From Deinococcus radiopugnans ATCC 19172 (GTDB taxonomy: Bacteria > Deinococcota > Deinococci > Deinococcales > Deinococcaceae): DNA of 64,000 bases. The DNA lies in the NCBI RefSeq assembly GCF_006335125.1, contig NZ_VDMO01000017.1, forward strand, positions 7,041-71,040. The letters run 5' to 3'. Within the stretch, counting starts at the first letter, position 1, and each line of letters opens with the position of its first letter. The notes beneath the pieces were generated by a model, which saw only the letters and a program-made list of their open reading frames with translations, was not told the DNA's origin and searched no databases. Of the stretch, positions 37,441 through 47,400 are shown piece after piece. A program made the position numbers and the translations under genes.

Positions 37441-38334
37441 TCAGCCCGGCTGCTGGCCTAGCACGGTCTTCAACACGTCGCTGATGGTCACCACGCCCAG
37501 CAGCTGGCCGTCGTCGTCCACCACCGGCAGGCCGTGGACGTCCAGCGTCAGCATCTGGCTCAGGGCGTCGCGCATGGGAGCGCCGCCGCGCAGGTGTCCG
37601 GTGGGCGGGCGCATCAGGTCACGGGCCACCTGGCCCTGCAAGAAGAACTGGCCGCCCATCACCGTGTCGCCGTGGTCGGCGCTGGCGCGGTCCAGGGCCT
37701 CTGCCAGATCCGATTCGTGCAGCAGGCCCACCAGCACGTCGCCTTCCAGCACCGGCAGCACCCGCAGGCGCGAGATCTTCAGTTTGGCCGCCGCCTCGTG
37801 GGCCGGGGCGCCCGCAGGGGTGGTCACCACGCCCGCCGTCATGTGCTGCTCCACCGCGCCCCAGCGCAGCCGCGGGGTTTTCGCCTCGGCGCGCAGCACG
37901 TCGGTCAGGGTCAGCATGCCCTGCAGCGCGCCGCCCTCGTCCACCACCGGCAACCCGCCGATGTGCCGCTCCAGCATGGTGTGGATGGCCGTCGCCAGCG
38001 GGGTTTCGGGCGTGACCGTGTGCGCGGGCTGGCGCATGATCTCGCGCACCCGCACCCGTCCGACGCGGGCCGCGAACGCCCAGGGGGTCAGGCCTTCCTT
38101 GAGAGGCGGCAGGTTTCGCCGCACCTCGCCGTCGGTCAGGATGCCGATGACCTTGCCGCCTTGCAGCACCGGCAGCCGCTTGACCTTCAGTTCCTGCAGG
38201 GCGACCACGGCCCCCGCCAGCGTTTCGTGGGCGTCGATGCTCACGGCGCGGGGGTGCATGGCGTCGGCCACCCGCAGCGGCGCGGGGGACGGGGACGGGG
38301 TGGCTGCGGTCTGGGCCGCGTTCTGATCAGACAT
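37441..38334 (-). CDS. Four-CBS-domain protein
   Basis: 297 residues made of two CBS-domain pairs with no attached enzyme or channel. Repeated segments such as [27 protein letters not shown] and L-L-G-V-V-T-I-S-D show the fold. CBS pairs bind adenine nucleotides and act as energy or c-di-AMP sensors. AGGAGG lies 9 nt before the ATG at 38334. It is divergent from the kinase-like gene. Confidence 0.85.
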   Translation of the reverse strand: MSDQNAAQTAATPSPSPAPLRVADAMHPRAVSIDAHETLAGAVVALQELKVKRLPVLQGGKVIGILTDGEVRRNLPPLKEGLTPWAFAARVGRVRVREIMRQPAHTVTPETPLATAIHTMLERHIGGLPVVDEGGALQGMLTLTDVLRAEAKTPRLRWGAVEQHMTAGVVTTPAGAPAHEAAAKLKISRLRVLPVLEGDVLVGLLHESDLAEALDRASADHGDTVMGGQFFLQGQVARDLMRPPTGHLRGGAPMRDALSQMLTLDVHGLPVVDDDGQLLGVVTISDVLKTVLGQQPG

Positions 38335-38456
38335 GGGCAAAACCTCCTGGCAGGTCTGGGGGGCTGGCGTGAGGGGGTGGGCGAACCGGACGGACCGGAC
38401 CGCAGCCTCTTCTGAGAGCATTACCGCGGCATTACCGCGTGTGAGAGACTGCGGCC

Positions 38457-39023
38457 ATGCCCCCGCCACCCGGCCAGATCATCCTGATCAACGGTGCGTC
38501 CAGCGCCGGCAAGACCACGCTGTGCCGCGCGCTGCGCGACGCGTTGCCGGACACCCTGGCGGGGCCGTTCCTGCATTTCTCGCTGGACTTCTTCATGTTC
38601 GATGCCGACGTGCTGCCGCGCACGCCCCAGGGCCGGATCCGCGAGTGGAGCCGCATCCGCCCGCAGGTCTTTGGCGGCTTTTACCGCTGCCTGCCCGCGT
38701 TGCTGGGCGCAGGCAACAACCTGGTGGTGGACCTGATTCTTGAGAACTCGGCGCAATGGGATCAGCTGCGGGAGCTGCTTGCTCCGTACGACGTGACTCT
38801 GGTGGGCCTGCACTGCCCAGTCGAGGAACTGGAGCGGCGGGAGGCCGCGCGCGGGGATCGCCGGCCTGGCGACGCCCGCCGGGACGCGCAGACGGTGCAT
38901 ACTTTTGTCCCTTACGATCTGGAGCTCGACTGCCGTGATCCTGTGCTACACAACGTGGAACGGGTGGTCAGCGGCTGGACGGCGCGGGCGGTGTCCGGGG
39001 GGCGGGGCAAGGAAACGGAATGA
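38457..39023 (+). CDS. Chloramphenicol phosphotransferase-like P-loop kinase
   Basis: 188 residues with Walker A G-A-S-S-A-G-K-T-T (13-21) and an H-F-S-L-D-F-F-M-F segment typical of the CPT family. R-Q/E-A-A-R-G-D-R-x-x-G near residue 125 is also typical. CPT proteins phosphorylate the 3'-hydroxyl of chloramphenicol, but many family members act on other small molecules, so resistance is not implied. Confidence 0.75.
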   Translation: MPPPPGQIILINGASSAGKTTLCRALRDALPDTLAGPFLHFSLDFFMFDADVLPRTPQGRIREWSRIRPQVFGGFYRCLPALLGAGNNLVVDLILENSAQWDQLRELLAPYDVTLVGLHCPVEELERREAARGDRRPGDARRDAQTVHTFVPYDLELDCRDPVLHNVERVVSGWTARAVSGGRGKETE

Positions 39024-39085
39024 GGACTGGGGGCGGCTTCGGCTGGCCCCCACGCGTCTCAGGTTCGCGGCCTGTACCCTGGACT

Positions 39086-40450
39086 ATGCCGCGCCGTGTG
39101 CTGTTGCCTGTTCTGCTGTTGCCGCTGCTGCTCACGGCCTGTCCGGGCCAGAGTCCCGCGCCGGAGCCAGACCCGGTGGAGCCGCTGGCCTGCCGTTCCC
39201 GGAGCGTGGCCGCGCTGGAAACGGCCCCCGTGAGCTGGCCGCCCTTCACCGCCGACTGGAACGCCGCGCGTGTGCCGGGGCAGGTGCTGGTTCTGGCCGA
39301 CAGGGCGGCGGAGGGGCTCAGCGCCCAGGCCCTCGCGGCCCTGTCGGGCGTTCACCTGCAGGCGGTGGGGCCGGGGGTGCGGCTGGCCCGGACCCCGGCG
39401 GGCGAGGCGGACCGCGCCTTCGCGCAGCGCCTGCGCGCGGCGGGCCTGCGGGTCCAGCCCAACTACGTCTACCGCGCGCTGGGGCTGCCGAACGATCCGG
39501 CCTTTCCAGGAAATGCGGGCCTGAAAATCAAGGTGAACACGGCCACGGTCAACGCCTTCCAGACCTACCTGACGCGCAGCCGGGTCCCGGAGGCGTGGGA
39601 CGCGCTGAAGGCGGCGGGCAAGGCGCCGCAGGGCGCCACGGTGGCCGTGCTGGATTCGGCGGCTGACCGCAATCACACCGAATTGCAGGGCCGGCTGAGC
39701 GCCGCCGTGTCGTGTCTGCTGCCGGATCCCGATGGGGACGAGCTGAGCGCCAGCGACCACGGCACCGAGGTCACGGGCGTGATCGCGGCGAACACCAACA
39801 ACGGGGCGGGCGTGGCGGGCGTGGTCTGGAGCGGCCCGCTGCTGGGCGCCGAGGTCCTGGACCGCAACGGTCTGGGCAGCACGGCAGATCTGGCCGCAGG
39901 CCTGAATTACGCCGTTCAGCAGGGTGCGCGGGTGATCAACATCAGCCTGGGCGCCCCGGATATTCAGGGCGACGCGGTGCTGGACGCCGCGCTGACCAGG
40001 GCGACGCAGGTGGCGGTGGTGGTGGCGGCGGCGGGCAACACTCCGGACGAGGGAGTGTATTACCCGGCCAGCCACCCGGACGTGATCGCGGTGGGGGCGG
40101 TGGGCAGCCGTGACACGGAGCTGGCCTGCTACAGCGCCCGCCCCGACGCCGAACACCCCCGCGCCCTGGACATTGTCGCGCCGGGCGGGGTGGGCCGGGG
40201 ATGCCCCGGCTTCAGGGCAGAACTGGACCTTCCTGTACTGGCCTCCGGCGGGGACGGCAAGCAGTACAGGCTGGAGGCCGGCACCAGCTTCTCGGCCCCG
40301 GTGGTCAGCGGCGTGGTGGCCCTGATGCGCGGCGCCAATCCCAGCCTCAGCGCGGCGCAGACCCGCGCCCTGCTGCGGGGCAGCGTCAACCGGGCGGGCG
40401 GGCTGCCGCTGCTGGACGCTGCCGCCGCCGTGCGCGCCGCCCTGCCGTAG
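39086..40450 (+). CDS. Subtilisin-like (S8) lipoprotein protease
   Basis: 454 residues. A lipobox L-L-T-A-C (C19) anchors it to the membrane. A propeptide-like region (about 60-130) precedes the S8 domain with catalytic D190 (V-A-V-L-D), H225 (S-D-H-G-T-E-V-T), oxyanion N318 (A-A-G-N) and S401 (G-T-S-F-S-A-P). All catalytic residues are intact, so an active extracytoplasmic protease is expected. A TACCCT hexamer 5 nt before the ATG supports 39086. Confidence 0.92.
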   Translation: MPRRVLLPVLLLPLLLTACPGQSPAPEPDPVEPLACRSRSVAALETAPVSWPPFTADWNAARVPGQVLVLADRAAEGLSAQALAALSGVHLQAVGPGVRLARTPAGEADRAFAQRLRAAGLRVQPNYVYRALGLPNDPAFPGNAGLKIKVNTATVNAFQTYLTRSRVPEAWDALKAAGKAPQGATVAVLDSAADRNHTELQGRLSAAVSCLLPDPDGDELSASDHGTEVTGVIAANTNNGAGVAGVVWSGPLLGAEVLDRNGLGSTADLAAGLNYAVQQGARVINISLGAPDIQGDAVLDAALTRATQVAVVVAAAGNTPDEGVYYPASHPDVIAVGAVGSRDTELACYSARPDAEHPRALDIVAPGGVGRGCPGFRAELDLPVLASGGDGKQYRLEAGTSFSAPVVSGVVALMRGANPSLSAAQTRALLRGSVNRAGGLPLLDAAAAVRAALP

Positions 40451-40505
40451 GTGCCGGGGTCTGGCCTGAAGGGGTTCGGGGGCCGGCTTCAGGGCCAGGA
40501 ATAAC

Positions 40506-40531
40506 GGCGATCCCTGCCCGCTGGGATCGCC
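40506..40531. terminator. Hairpin between convergent genes
   Basis: GGCGATCCC (40506-40514) pairs with GGGATCGCC (40523-40531) between the protease and the small membrane protein. No T-run follows, so it is only a candidate. Confidence 0.45.
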
Positions 40532-40588
40532 GCGCTCTGTTCTGGATTCGCGTTCTTGGAATACTGTTGCGGGCCTCTGGCCTGCCCG

Positions 40589-40855
40589 TTACTGGCTCGT
40601 GTTGCCCGGCAGCATCGTGGGGGCTTGCAGATGACGCACCAGCAGGATAAAGACCACTGCCGCGTGCAGGACCAGCAGGCCAAACAGACCGTCGTCGGGG
40701 GAGGTGGCGTAGCCGTAGGCCCCCACCAGTTGAAACAGCGTCATGACCAGCAGGGCGCGCGGACGACGCTCGGGGAAACGCACGTACAGGTACAGCCCGC
40801 CGCAGATGCTGAACAGCAGCGGCAGCACGAGGGCATTCAGTATTCCTTGATCCAT
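40589..40855 (-). CDS. Small membrane protein of unknown function
   Basis: 88 residues with three hydrophobic segments (about 5-24, 33-50, 55-74), a short basic loop (F-P-E-R-R-P-R) and no recognised family. A TAATAT hexamer 5 nt before the ATG (minus strand) suggests a leaderless start. It stands alone between convergent and tandem neighbours. Confidence 0.6.
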   Translation of the reverse strand: MDQGILNALVLPLLFSICGGLYLYVRFPERRPRALLVMTLFQLVGAYGYATSPDDGLFGLLVLHAAVVFILLVRHLQAPTMLPGNTSQ

Positions 40856-40994
40856 GCCTCATATTATCCGGCCTGTTTTCTGACAGGTCTGTCACCTGCA
40901 TAGAATTCTTGCAGGACGGCAAAAAACGTGGCCGATGTCACGAAGCTGCCTCTCCTGACTGCGCCGGCCAGCGAGGCCGAGAACGGGCCGGAGG

Positions 40995-42101
40995 TTACAG
41001 GCGGTAGCGCTCCAGCTTGCGGGGGTCCACGGCGTGATCCGTCAGCCCGCTTACGTCCAGCCAGCCGTCCTGAAAGCGGATCGGCAGGTTCAGCAGGTCG
41101 TCTTGCAGCTTCAGCACGAAGCTCAGTTCGCACGGCTCGGTGACCTCGGCGCGGGTGGACAGCAGGGCGGCGTGCAACGTGCCCAGCCCGCTGCTGGCCT
41201 GCGATCCCACCATGCCGCGCTTGCCGTGCCGGGCGGCCTCGCGCAGCATCCACGCGCCGCCAGTAAAGCCGTTGCGGGCGGTCTTGACGTTCAGCACGTC
41301 GAAGGTGTCGAAGTCCAGCTCACGGCTCAGGTCGGCGGGCGTGAAGCAGCTGTCGTCGGCCACGATGGGCAGCGGCGTCTGAGCGTGCAGCTCGGCCCGT
41401 GCCCGCACCTCGCGCACCGGCAACGGCTCCTCGACGTACAGCAGCCCGGCCTCCCGCATGGCGTTCAGGGCGGCCAGAGCAGTATCCGGGGTCAGGGTCT
41501 CGTTGCTGTCGGCATACAGCAGCACCCCGGTCCCGAACGTGCGGCGCAGCTCGGCGATGACCGTCAGGTCGCGGGCGTGGTCCCGGCCCACCTTGACCTT
41601 CAGGCAGCGCACGCCCGCCGCCACCACCCGTTCCGCCTCGGCCAGCATCTCGGCGGGGGTGCCCAGCCCCAGGATGAAGCTGACGCGCACGCGTGGATTC
41701 GGCCCCAGCATCGTGCTGAACAGCGTCTGCCCCGCCGCGCGGGCACGGGCGTCGTGCAGCGCCATGTCCAGCGCCCCACGCGCGGTGTGGTTGTTTGCCA
41801 CGCTGTTCCGCACCCGGTTCAGTCCGGCCTCGTCGGCGATGTCCAGCCCGTTCAGCGCGGGGGAGAGGTAAGCCAGGATCGCCACCACGCTGGCGGGCGT
41901 CTCGCCGTAGATGGTGGGGCGCGGCGTGGCCTCGGCCTGTCCCACCGTGCCGTCAGAGAGGGTCACGCGCACCAGCACATGTTCGGCAGCGTTCATCGCC
42001 GAATGCGCCCCCCACGCCAGCGCGGAGGTCAGCGGCAGGCGGTAGGGAATGGCCTCGATCCGCTGGACCGTGACGCCGGTCTGGGGGGGTTCTGTGCTCA
42101 T
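40995..42101 (-). CDS. Enolase-superfamily muconate cycloisomerase / dipeptide epimerase-like enzyme
   Basis: 368 residues of the mandelate racemase/muconate-lactonising group: T-I-Y-G-E-T loop, K-V-K-V-G-R-D (catalytic lysine pair), a metal ligand set in A-D-S-N-E, V-E-E-P, V-A-D-D-S and a closing lysine in N-V-K-T-A. Members include muconate cycloisomerase, dipeptide epimerase and N-succinylamino-acid racemase, so the substrate is open. ATG 42101 overlaps the upstream P-loop gene by ATGA. Confidence 0.82.
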   Translation of the reverse strand: MSTEPPQTGVTVQRIEAIPYRLPLTSALAWGAHSAMNAAEHVLVRVTLSDGTVGQAEATPRPTIYGETPASVVAILAYLSPALNGLDIADEAGLNRVRNSVANNHTARGALDMALHDARARAAGQTLFSTMLGPNPRVRVSFILGLGTPAEMLAEAERVVAAGVRCLKVKVGRDHARDLTVIAELRRTFGTGVLLYADSNETLTPDTALAALNAMREAGLLYVEEPLPVREVRARAELHAQTPLPIVADDSCFTPADLSRELDFDTFDVLNVKTARNGFTGGAWMLREAARHGKRGMVGSQASSGLGTLHAALLSTRAEVTEPCELSFVLKLQDDLLNLPIRFQDGWLDVSGLTDHAVDPRKLERYRL

Positions 42102-42877
42102 GCCCATGCCTGCACCGCCTGGGCCACCTGCGCTGGAGACAGCGCCACGGTGTCCAGAATCAGCGCCCGCTGGGGCGGCAGGGTCCGCAGGTAGGTCTCG
42201 GCGGCGGCGGGATCGTACTGGCGGCGCTCGCTCAGCACGATCCGCACCTTCGCGAGAAGTTCGGCGGCGGGGCATGCCGGACCTTCCAGCGCGGCCAGAC
42301 TGTCCAGGTCTTCGGGGCTGAACACCGCAGATCCGCCGGACAGGGCGGCCAGTTCGCTCCGCAGGTTGCCGTCCGTCGCGCTGGTTCCGGTCACCTGATC
42401 GAAGCCGTCCGCCCGCCCCAGCAGGCGGCGCACCCGCACCGTGTCGGGAGCCCCCAGCGCCACGAAACGCCACGCCGGAAAGTGCTGGGCAGCGTAACGG
42501 ACCTCATCCAGCCCGCGCAGACCGTCGAACAGCGGGGCCGCCCCCCAGTGGCGGGTGTCGGCCAGCAGCGAGCCCAGCGCCTGGGCCATGCCGCCAGGGT
42601 GCCCGGCGCGGTACTGCGCGGTCAGGGCAAAGCGTTCCTCACGGTCGGTCACGGCGCGGCCCGCCTGCGGCCAGATCATCACGGCGTCGGCCACCTCGCG
42701 GCGGTTGGGCAAGACCTTCTGCCTCCCCAGGTTCTGCAGCGCGCTCAGCGCTGTGCTTTTGCCCACCCCGGTCACGCCCACCACCACGGTCAGCGGCAAG
42801 TGGCCCAGCGGCTGCTCGTCCGCTGCGGGCGGCGTGTCGGGAAGACGGAGATGGGGCAGGGGCAGGCGGGCGCTCAC
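42098..42877 (-). CDS. P-loop NTPase of unknown function
   Basis: 259 residues with Walker [10 protein letters not shown] (34-42) and a Walker B-like strand. The body resembles small-molecule kinases ([10 protein letters not shown] and R-R-L-L-G-R). No family can be named. It overlaps the enolase-superfamily gene by 4 bp, so the two should be co-translated, suggesting a phosphorylation or activation step linked to that enzyme. Confidence 0.65.
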   Translation of the reverse strand: MSARLPLPHLRLPDTPPAADEQPLGHLPLTVVVGVTGVGKSTALSALQNLGRQKVLPNRREVADAVMIWPQAGRAVTDREERFALTAQYRAGHPGGMAQALGSLLADTRHWGAAPLFDGLRGLDEVRYAAQHFPAWRFVALGAPDTVRVRRLLGRADGFDQVTGTSATDGNLRSELAALSGGSAVFSPEDLDSLAALEGPACPAAELLAKVRIVLSERRQYDPAAAETYLRTLPPQRALILDTVALSPAQVAQAVQAWA

Positions 42878-42936
42878 GCTGCTCAGGCTACAGGGCCGAG
42901 AGCCGGCCAGCCGCGAAAGGTCCAGCCTGCCCGGCC

Positions 42937-44232
42937 CTACCGGAGCCGCTCATCCCCCGGAGCCACCGCGAACACGCCGCCCCACGCCCGGTAACGGCTG
43001 ACAAAATCCTGTTTCTTCTGTTGACCAGAAGGTAGTGTCACCGTGCGCGTGATCACCGCTTTCATTCCGGCAGCGGGCATGTCCACTCGTCTTGCCTCGC
43101 CCTTCTTCAAGGCGCGATCCACCATGAACGTCGGATCGGGTGCGGGCCTGCGGGCACTGATGGCCGGCTCGGAAATGCGGATCGTCCGTCCGTCATCTGC
43201 GCCGAACAGGCTGACCGTCAGTGTCTCGGCCTTCAGATCCCAGTCGGCCTGCACCAGCAGCGGCGCGGCGGTGTCGTTCGTCCAGCGCAGATCCTTGCCC
43301 GGCGCGTAGACGGCGGCGTCCAGGCCCGGTTCCTCGTAGTAGCCCACCAGATACGAGTGTTCGTGGCGCTCGGTGATGGGCAACCCGGCGTTGAAGGCGG
43401 CCCGGAACACCGTGGTGCTGACCTGACAGATGCCGCCGCCGTCCTCGGTGGACAGCGTGTCTCCCACAATCACGTAGCCGCCCTGAAAGCCGGTGGCCGA
43501 AGTGATCGGCCCGATCAGCGCATTGAAGCTGAAGGTCTGCCCCGGCGCCACCCACGCGCCCTGCACCCGCCCCGCGCCCGTGCGGATGTTGTGCACCCGG
43601 AAGTCGGGACTGCCCGCGAAGCTCGACTGGCCGCTGGCCAGATGGCCCAGTTTCTTCTCGGCGGCCCAGCGCACGCTGCGGGCCGGAGCCTCCAGCACAA
43701 GCTTCAGAGCGCTGCGCGGCTGACCGTCCCGGATCGCCCCCAGCAGCGCCGCCTCGCTGGCCTCGCGGTCTACCTTCCAGCCGGTGCGGGCCTCACCGAT
43801 CCAGTCCTGGCCGATCTGGCGAAAGCGGATGTCGCGGGGCTGCCGGGCTTCGATGCCCGCATAGATGCCGTCCAGGGCCTGCCGAACTGGTTCCAGCGTG
43901 CCGCTCTGCCGGATCTGCGCGGCCTGTTCGGGCGTCAACCCAAGACTGGCTGACTTGTTGAGCAGCGGACGTTCCACCCGGTTGCCCACCAGACGCGGCT
44001 CGGGCGCCGTCCAGCGCAGCTCCATCGCCTGCGGGCGATCAGGCTCCGGCGCGGCGCGGGCGGAGGCCGCAACCGTCTGGGGTGCCGTGGGTGCCGAAGG
44101 CGGCGGGGCAACGGCAGCCACAACCGGCGCCGCCTGCGCCTGCGTCACGGCCTCGGCGGGGCCGCAGCCGGCCAGCAGAACGCCCAGCCCCGCGAGGCCC
44201 GAGGAGATCAGCAGAACTTTGAATGCGGTCAT
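42937..44232 (-). CDS. VanW-family lipoprotein
   Basis: 431 residues with a lipobox L-L-A-G-C (C23), a Pro/Ala linker, a YoaR-like putative peptidoglycan-binding region, and the VanW domain. The VanW domain contains N-I-x-x-[22 protein letters not shown] and H-E-H-S-Y. This domain is found in envelope proteins of unknown activity, including one near vancomycin-resistance genes, but does not itself imply resistance. Confidence 0.85.
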   Translation of the reverse strand: MTAFKVLLISSGLAGLGVLLAGCGPAEAVTQAQAAPVVAAVAPPPSAPTAPQTVAASARAAPEPDRPQAMELRWTAPEPRLVGNRVERPLLNKSASLGLTPEQAAQIRQSGTLEPVRQALDGIYAGIEARQPRDIRFRQIGQDWIGEARTGWKVDREASEAALLGAIRDGQPRSALKLVLEAPARSVRWAAEKKLGHLASGQSSFAGSPDFRVHNIRTGAGRVQGAWVAPGQTFSFNALIGPITSATGFQGGYVIVGDTLSTEDGGGICQVSTTVFRAAFNAGLPITERHEHSYLVGYYEEPGLDAAVYAPGKDLRWTNDTAAPLLVQADWDLKAETLTVSLFGADDGRTIRISEPAISARRPAPDPTFMVDRALKKGEARRVDMPAAGMKAVITRTVTLPSGQQKKQDFVSRYRAWGGVFAVAPGDERLR

Positions 44233-44320
44233 AGGATGCGTTCCCTTTTCGTGCGGTGCGAACGGTGAATGGGGAGAGGCCCGTAAGCGTCTCTCCCCAT
44301 GGTGTTCCAACTGTTTTCGC

Positions 44321-44800
44321 TCAGGGCATCAACACGGTATCGATGACGTGAATCACGCCGTTGCTGGCCATGATGTCGGCCTTGGTCACGGTGGCGTCGT
44401 TGATCATGACCATGCCGCCGCTGGTGGAGATGTTGAGGTCTGCGCCGTTGACGGTGGTGGCGCTGGTCAATCCGGTGACCTGCGAGGCGGTGACCTTGCC
44501 GGGCACCACGTGGTACAGCAGCACGGACTTCAGCGCAGCCGGGTCATTCAGCAGGGCGTTCAGATCCGCCTGCGGAATCTTGGCGAAGGCGGCGTTGGTG
44601 GGCGCGAACACCGTGAAGGGGCCGGGGCTGCTCAGGGTTTCCACGAGTCCGGCGGCCTTCACGGCGGCCAGCAGGGTGCTGAAGTTGGGATCGTTCGACA
44701 CGATGGCAGCGATGGTGTTGCCTGAGGGCATGGAGCTACCGCCGCCGGCAAAGGCGACACCGGTGAACAGCAGGGTGGTGCAAAGAAGCATCTTTTTCAT
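44321..44800 (-). CDS. Fasciclin-domain secreted protein
   Basis: 159 residues: signal peptide (cleavage after A-F-A at 18) and one fasciclin (FAS1) domain with F-S-T-L-L-A-A-V-K-A-A-G-L, G-P-F-T-V-F-A-P-T-N-A-A-F, L-L-Y-H-V-V-P-G-K and N-G-V-I-H-V-I-D-T-V-L-M-P. These domains mediate cell-surface adhesion. AGGAGG stands 7 nt before the ATG. Confidence 0.92.
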   Translation of the reverse strand: MKKMLLCTTLLFTGVAFAGGGSSMPSGNTIAAIVSNDPNFSTLLAAVKAAGLVETLSSPGPFTVFAPTNAAFAKIPQADLNALLNDPAALKSVLLYHVVPGKVTASQVTGLTSATTVNGADLNISTSGGMVMINDATVTKADIMASNGVIHVIDTVLMP

Positions 44801-44982
44801 GGTTGTTCCTCCTGAAGTGTGATGGCGTACTTTCAAAAAATGACCGGAACAGTCGAAGAGAACCATTCACAATTGAATATCCTGCGCTCTCTTTGATGAC
44901 GCATCCTAAATGGCCCTTCTCAAAAGAGACGTACCTCGCCGTACAGTCTGTGAGCCGATTAAATTCTGGATTGGATTGCAAG

Positions 44983-45015
44983 AAAAAACACCGAATCCGT
45001 TTGTTGGATTCGGTG
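44983..45015 (-). terminator. Strong intrinsic terminator of the glyoxylate operon
   Basis: On the minus strand CACCGAATCC (7-nt loop) GGATTCGGTG is followed by TTTTTT. It ends the unit that starts at gcl. Confidence 0.85.
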
Positions 45016-45040
45016 CTATTTGTCGTTTTGGCGAGAAAGG

Positions 45041-46294
45041 TCAGTCTTCCGGCAAGCCCACCGCGATCAACCGCAAGTCGTTGAGGTTATGCCCGCTGGG
45101 GCCGGTAACCAGGGTGTCGCCCAGCGCCGCGAAGAACGAGCCGGAATCGTTGCGCTCCAGAGACTCGCGTCCATCCAGGTCGGCTTCCCGCGCCCGTTTC
45201 AGACTGTCGGGGGTCAGGAACGCTCCGGCCGCCGGGCTGGAGCCGTCCACGCCGTCCGAACCGGCCGAGAGGGCGTAGAAGCCGTCCTCGCCCAGCGCCA
45301 GCAGCAGCGCCAGCGCAAATTCCAGGTTGCGCCCGCCCACACCGTCGCCGCGCAGGGTCACGGTGGCTTCTCCGCCCGACAGCAGCACCACTGGGGCCTG
45401 TACCGGATCGCCGTATTTCTCCACGCTGCGCGCCATCGCCGCGTGCGCCCGCGCCAGTTCGCTGGCCTCGCCCTCGAAGCTGTCCGAGAGAATGACCGCC
45501 CGCACCCCCTGGCCCTCGATGGACGCCTGTGCCGCTTCCAGCAGATGGCGGTTGGAGCCGATCACGGTGTTGGTGACGTGCGGCAGGCGGTTCGGCGTTT
45601 CGGGCACGTGACCGTCCACGCCGGCCTGAAGGTGCTGGCGGGCTTCCGGGGCCGCGATGCCGTAACGCTCCAGCACGGCCAGAGCCTCCGCGAACGTCGT
45701 GGGGTCTGGCACGGTGGGGCCGCTGGCAATCACCGAGGGATCGTCGCCCACCACATCCGAGATCAGCAGCGCCGTGACTTTCGCCCGCGTGGCCGCCGCC
45801 AGCCGTCCGCCCTTTGTGCGCGACAGGTGCTTGCGGACGGTGTTGATCTCGCCGATGTCGGCCCCCGCGCGCAGCAATTCGCGGGTCAGCGCCCCCTTCT
45901 GCTCCAGCGTCACGCCGTCCGGGGCGGCCATCAGGGCGCTGCCGCCGCCCGACACCAGCACCAGCGCCCGCTGCCCCTCGTTCAACGCGCCCAGCCGTTC
46001 CAGCGCCGCTTCCGCCGCCGCCACGCTGGAGGCGTCGGGCACCGGATGGCTGGACAGCATCAGCGTGGCCTCTGCCGGGAGTTCCAGATTCTCGGTGCCA
46101 TTGGGCGCAATCACCAGGGTCTCCACGCCAGGAAAGGCTTCCAGCGCCGCACGGGCCATCGGCAGCGCCGCCTTGCCGAACGCCAGGATGAAGTCGGGCT
46201 TCTCGCCCCCCAGGTGCGGGGCCAGCAGCTTCGCCGGACTCGCGGCCTCCAGCGCGGCGCGGTACGCGTGTTCCAGCAGTGAGCGGGTGTTCAT
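45041..46294 (-). CDS. Glycerate 2-kinase (MOFRL type)
   Basis: Phosphorylates D-glycerate to 2-phosphoglycerate, which enters glycolysis. The 417-residue protein has the N-terminal G-K-A-A segment (A-F-G-K-A-A-L-P-M-A), V-S-G-G-G-S-A-L near residue 112, H-L-S-R-T-K-G-G-R-L and the C-terminal MOFRL domain (V-L-L-S-G-G-E-A-T-V-T, G-G-R-N-L-E-F-A, S-D-G-V-D-G). Last gene of the gcl-hyi-glxR-kinase unit. Confidence 0.9.
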   Translation of the reverse strand: MNTRSLLEHAYRAALEAASPAKLLAPHLGGEKPDFILAFGKAALPMARAALEAFPGVETLVIAPNGTENLELPAEATLMLSSHPVPDASSVAAAEAALERLGALNEGQRALVLVSGGGSALMAAPDGVTLEQKGALTRELLRAGADIGEINTVRKHLSRTKGGRLAAATRAKVTALLISDVVGDDPSVIASGPTVPDPTTFAEALAVLERYGIAAPEARQHLQAGVDGHVPETPNRLPHVTNTVIGSNRHLLEAAQASIEGQGVRAVILSDSFEGEASELARAHAAMARSVEKYGDPVQAPVVLLSGGEATVTLRGDGVGGRNLEFALALLLALGEDGFYALSAGSDGVDGSSPAAGAFLTPDSLKRAREADLDGRESLERNDSGSFFAALGDTLVTGPSGHNLNDLRLIAVGLPED

Positions 46295-46335
46295 AAGACC
46301 TCGCAGGGCAAATGGGGAGAGTGGAGGTTGGCCGT

Positions 46336-46355
46336 ACGCGGTGCGCGGGACGCGG
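46336..46355. repeat. GC-rich 20-bp repeat, copy C
   Basis: ACGCGGTGCGCGGGACGCGG in the spacer between glxR and the glycerate kinase gene; a partial inverse copy follows at 46369-46384. Confidence 0.5.
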
Positions 46356-46397
46356 TTAAAGCCGTTCCCGCGCACCGCGCACGGCGTTCCGCAGCCT

Positions 46398-47285
46398 TTA
46401 TTCGAGGCCGCTCATCTCGGCGTAGAACTTCGCCATGCCGGAGTGATCCAGATCGCCGTCGCCCTGCGCGATCATGGCGTCCATGATGTTGGCGGCGATG
46501 CCGGTGGCGAACAGCGGTACCCCGGCCTCGCGGCCCGTTTCCAGTGCCAGACGCAGATCCTTGCGGTGCAACTTTGTGCGGAAGCCAGGCTTGAAGTTGC
46601 CGTCCAGAATGCGCTGCCCGTGCAGGTCAAGAATGCGGCTCTGGGCAAAGCCGCCCAGCAGCGCCTCGCGCACCTTGCCCACGTCCACGCCGGACTTCTT
46701 CGCCAGCGTCAGCGCCTCGGACACAGCCTGGATGGTCAGGCCCACCACGATCTGGTTGGCGATCTTGGTGACCTGACCCGCACCGGGGCCGCCGATGTAG
46801 ACGATGTTCTTGCCCACCGCTTCAAACACGGGCCTGGCGCGGTTGAAGGCCTCCTCGCTGCCGCCCACCATGATGCTCAGGGTGGCGCCTTCCGCCCCCA
46901 CCTGCCCGCCGGACACCGGGGCGTCCAGTGCGTCTGCCCCTTTGGCCGACAGTTCCTGCTGAACCTTGCGCGCGGTGTTGGGCGAGATGCTGCTCATGTC
47001 GATAAACAGCGCGCCCTGCCTGATGCCCTCAATGACGCCGCCCTCGCCCAGCGCCACCTCTTCCACCTGCGGCGAATCGGGCAGCATGGTGATGATGATG
47101 TCGCTCTGCTCCGCCACTTCACACGCGCTGTGGGCCGCCTTCGCGCCCGCCCCCACCAGCTCGTCCATCACTTCGGGGGTGCGGTTGTGGACGACGACGG
47201 AGAACCCGGCCTTGACCAGATTCAGCGCCATGGGTTTGCCCATGATGCCCAGGCCGATAAATCCGATGGTTTCTTGCTGTGCCAT
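46398..47285 (-). CDS. glxR: 2-hydroxy-3-oxopropionate (tartronate semialdehyde) reductase
   Basis: Reduces tartronate semialdehyde to D-glycerate with NAD(P)H. The 295-residue beta-hydroxyacid dehydrogenase has the nucleotide motif G-F-I-G-L-G-I-M-G (9-17), D-A-P-V-S-G-G, and G-x-G-x-x-x-K-I-A-N-Q with the catalytic lysine. It stands between hyi and the glycerate kinase gene, in the textbook order of the glyoxylate pathway. Confidence 0.9.
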   Translation of the reverse strand: MAQQETIGFIGLGIMGKPMALNLVKAGFSVVVHNRTPEVMDELVGAGAKAAHSACEVAEQSDIIITMLPDSPQVEEVALGEGGVIEGIRQGALFIDMSSISPNTARKVQQELSAKGADALDAPVSGGQVGAEGATLSIMVGGSEEAFNRARPVFEAVGKNIVYIGGPGAGQVTKIANQIVVGLTIQAVSEALTLAKKSGVDVGKVREALLGGFAQSRILDLHGQRILDGNFKPGFRTKLHRKDLRLALETGREAGVPLFATGIAANIMDAMIAQGDGDLDHSGMAKFYAEMSGLE

Positions 47286-47400
47286 GTTGGTTTCTCCTTT
47301 AGTTGTGTGGGATTGAAAGGCGGCAGTCTAAGGGTCTGAGCGTCAAAGGGTCTAAGGAAAGAGAGGGGGCGCTGTTCTTAGACCCTCAGCCCCTTGACCC

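Noticed and set aside
36503..38326. A 607-codon plus-strand frame opposite the deacetylase and CBS genes
   Set aside because: Shadow of two well-supported genes.
38457..39023. Chloramphenicol resistance gene
   Set aside because: The CPT-like fold is shared by kinases of other small molecules; there is no other sign of a resistance cassette.
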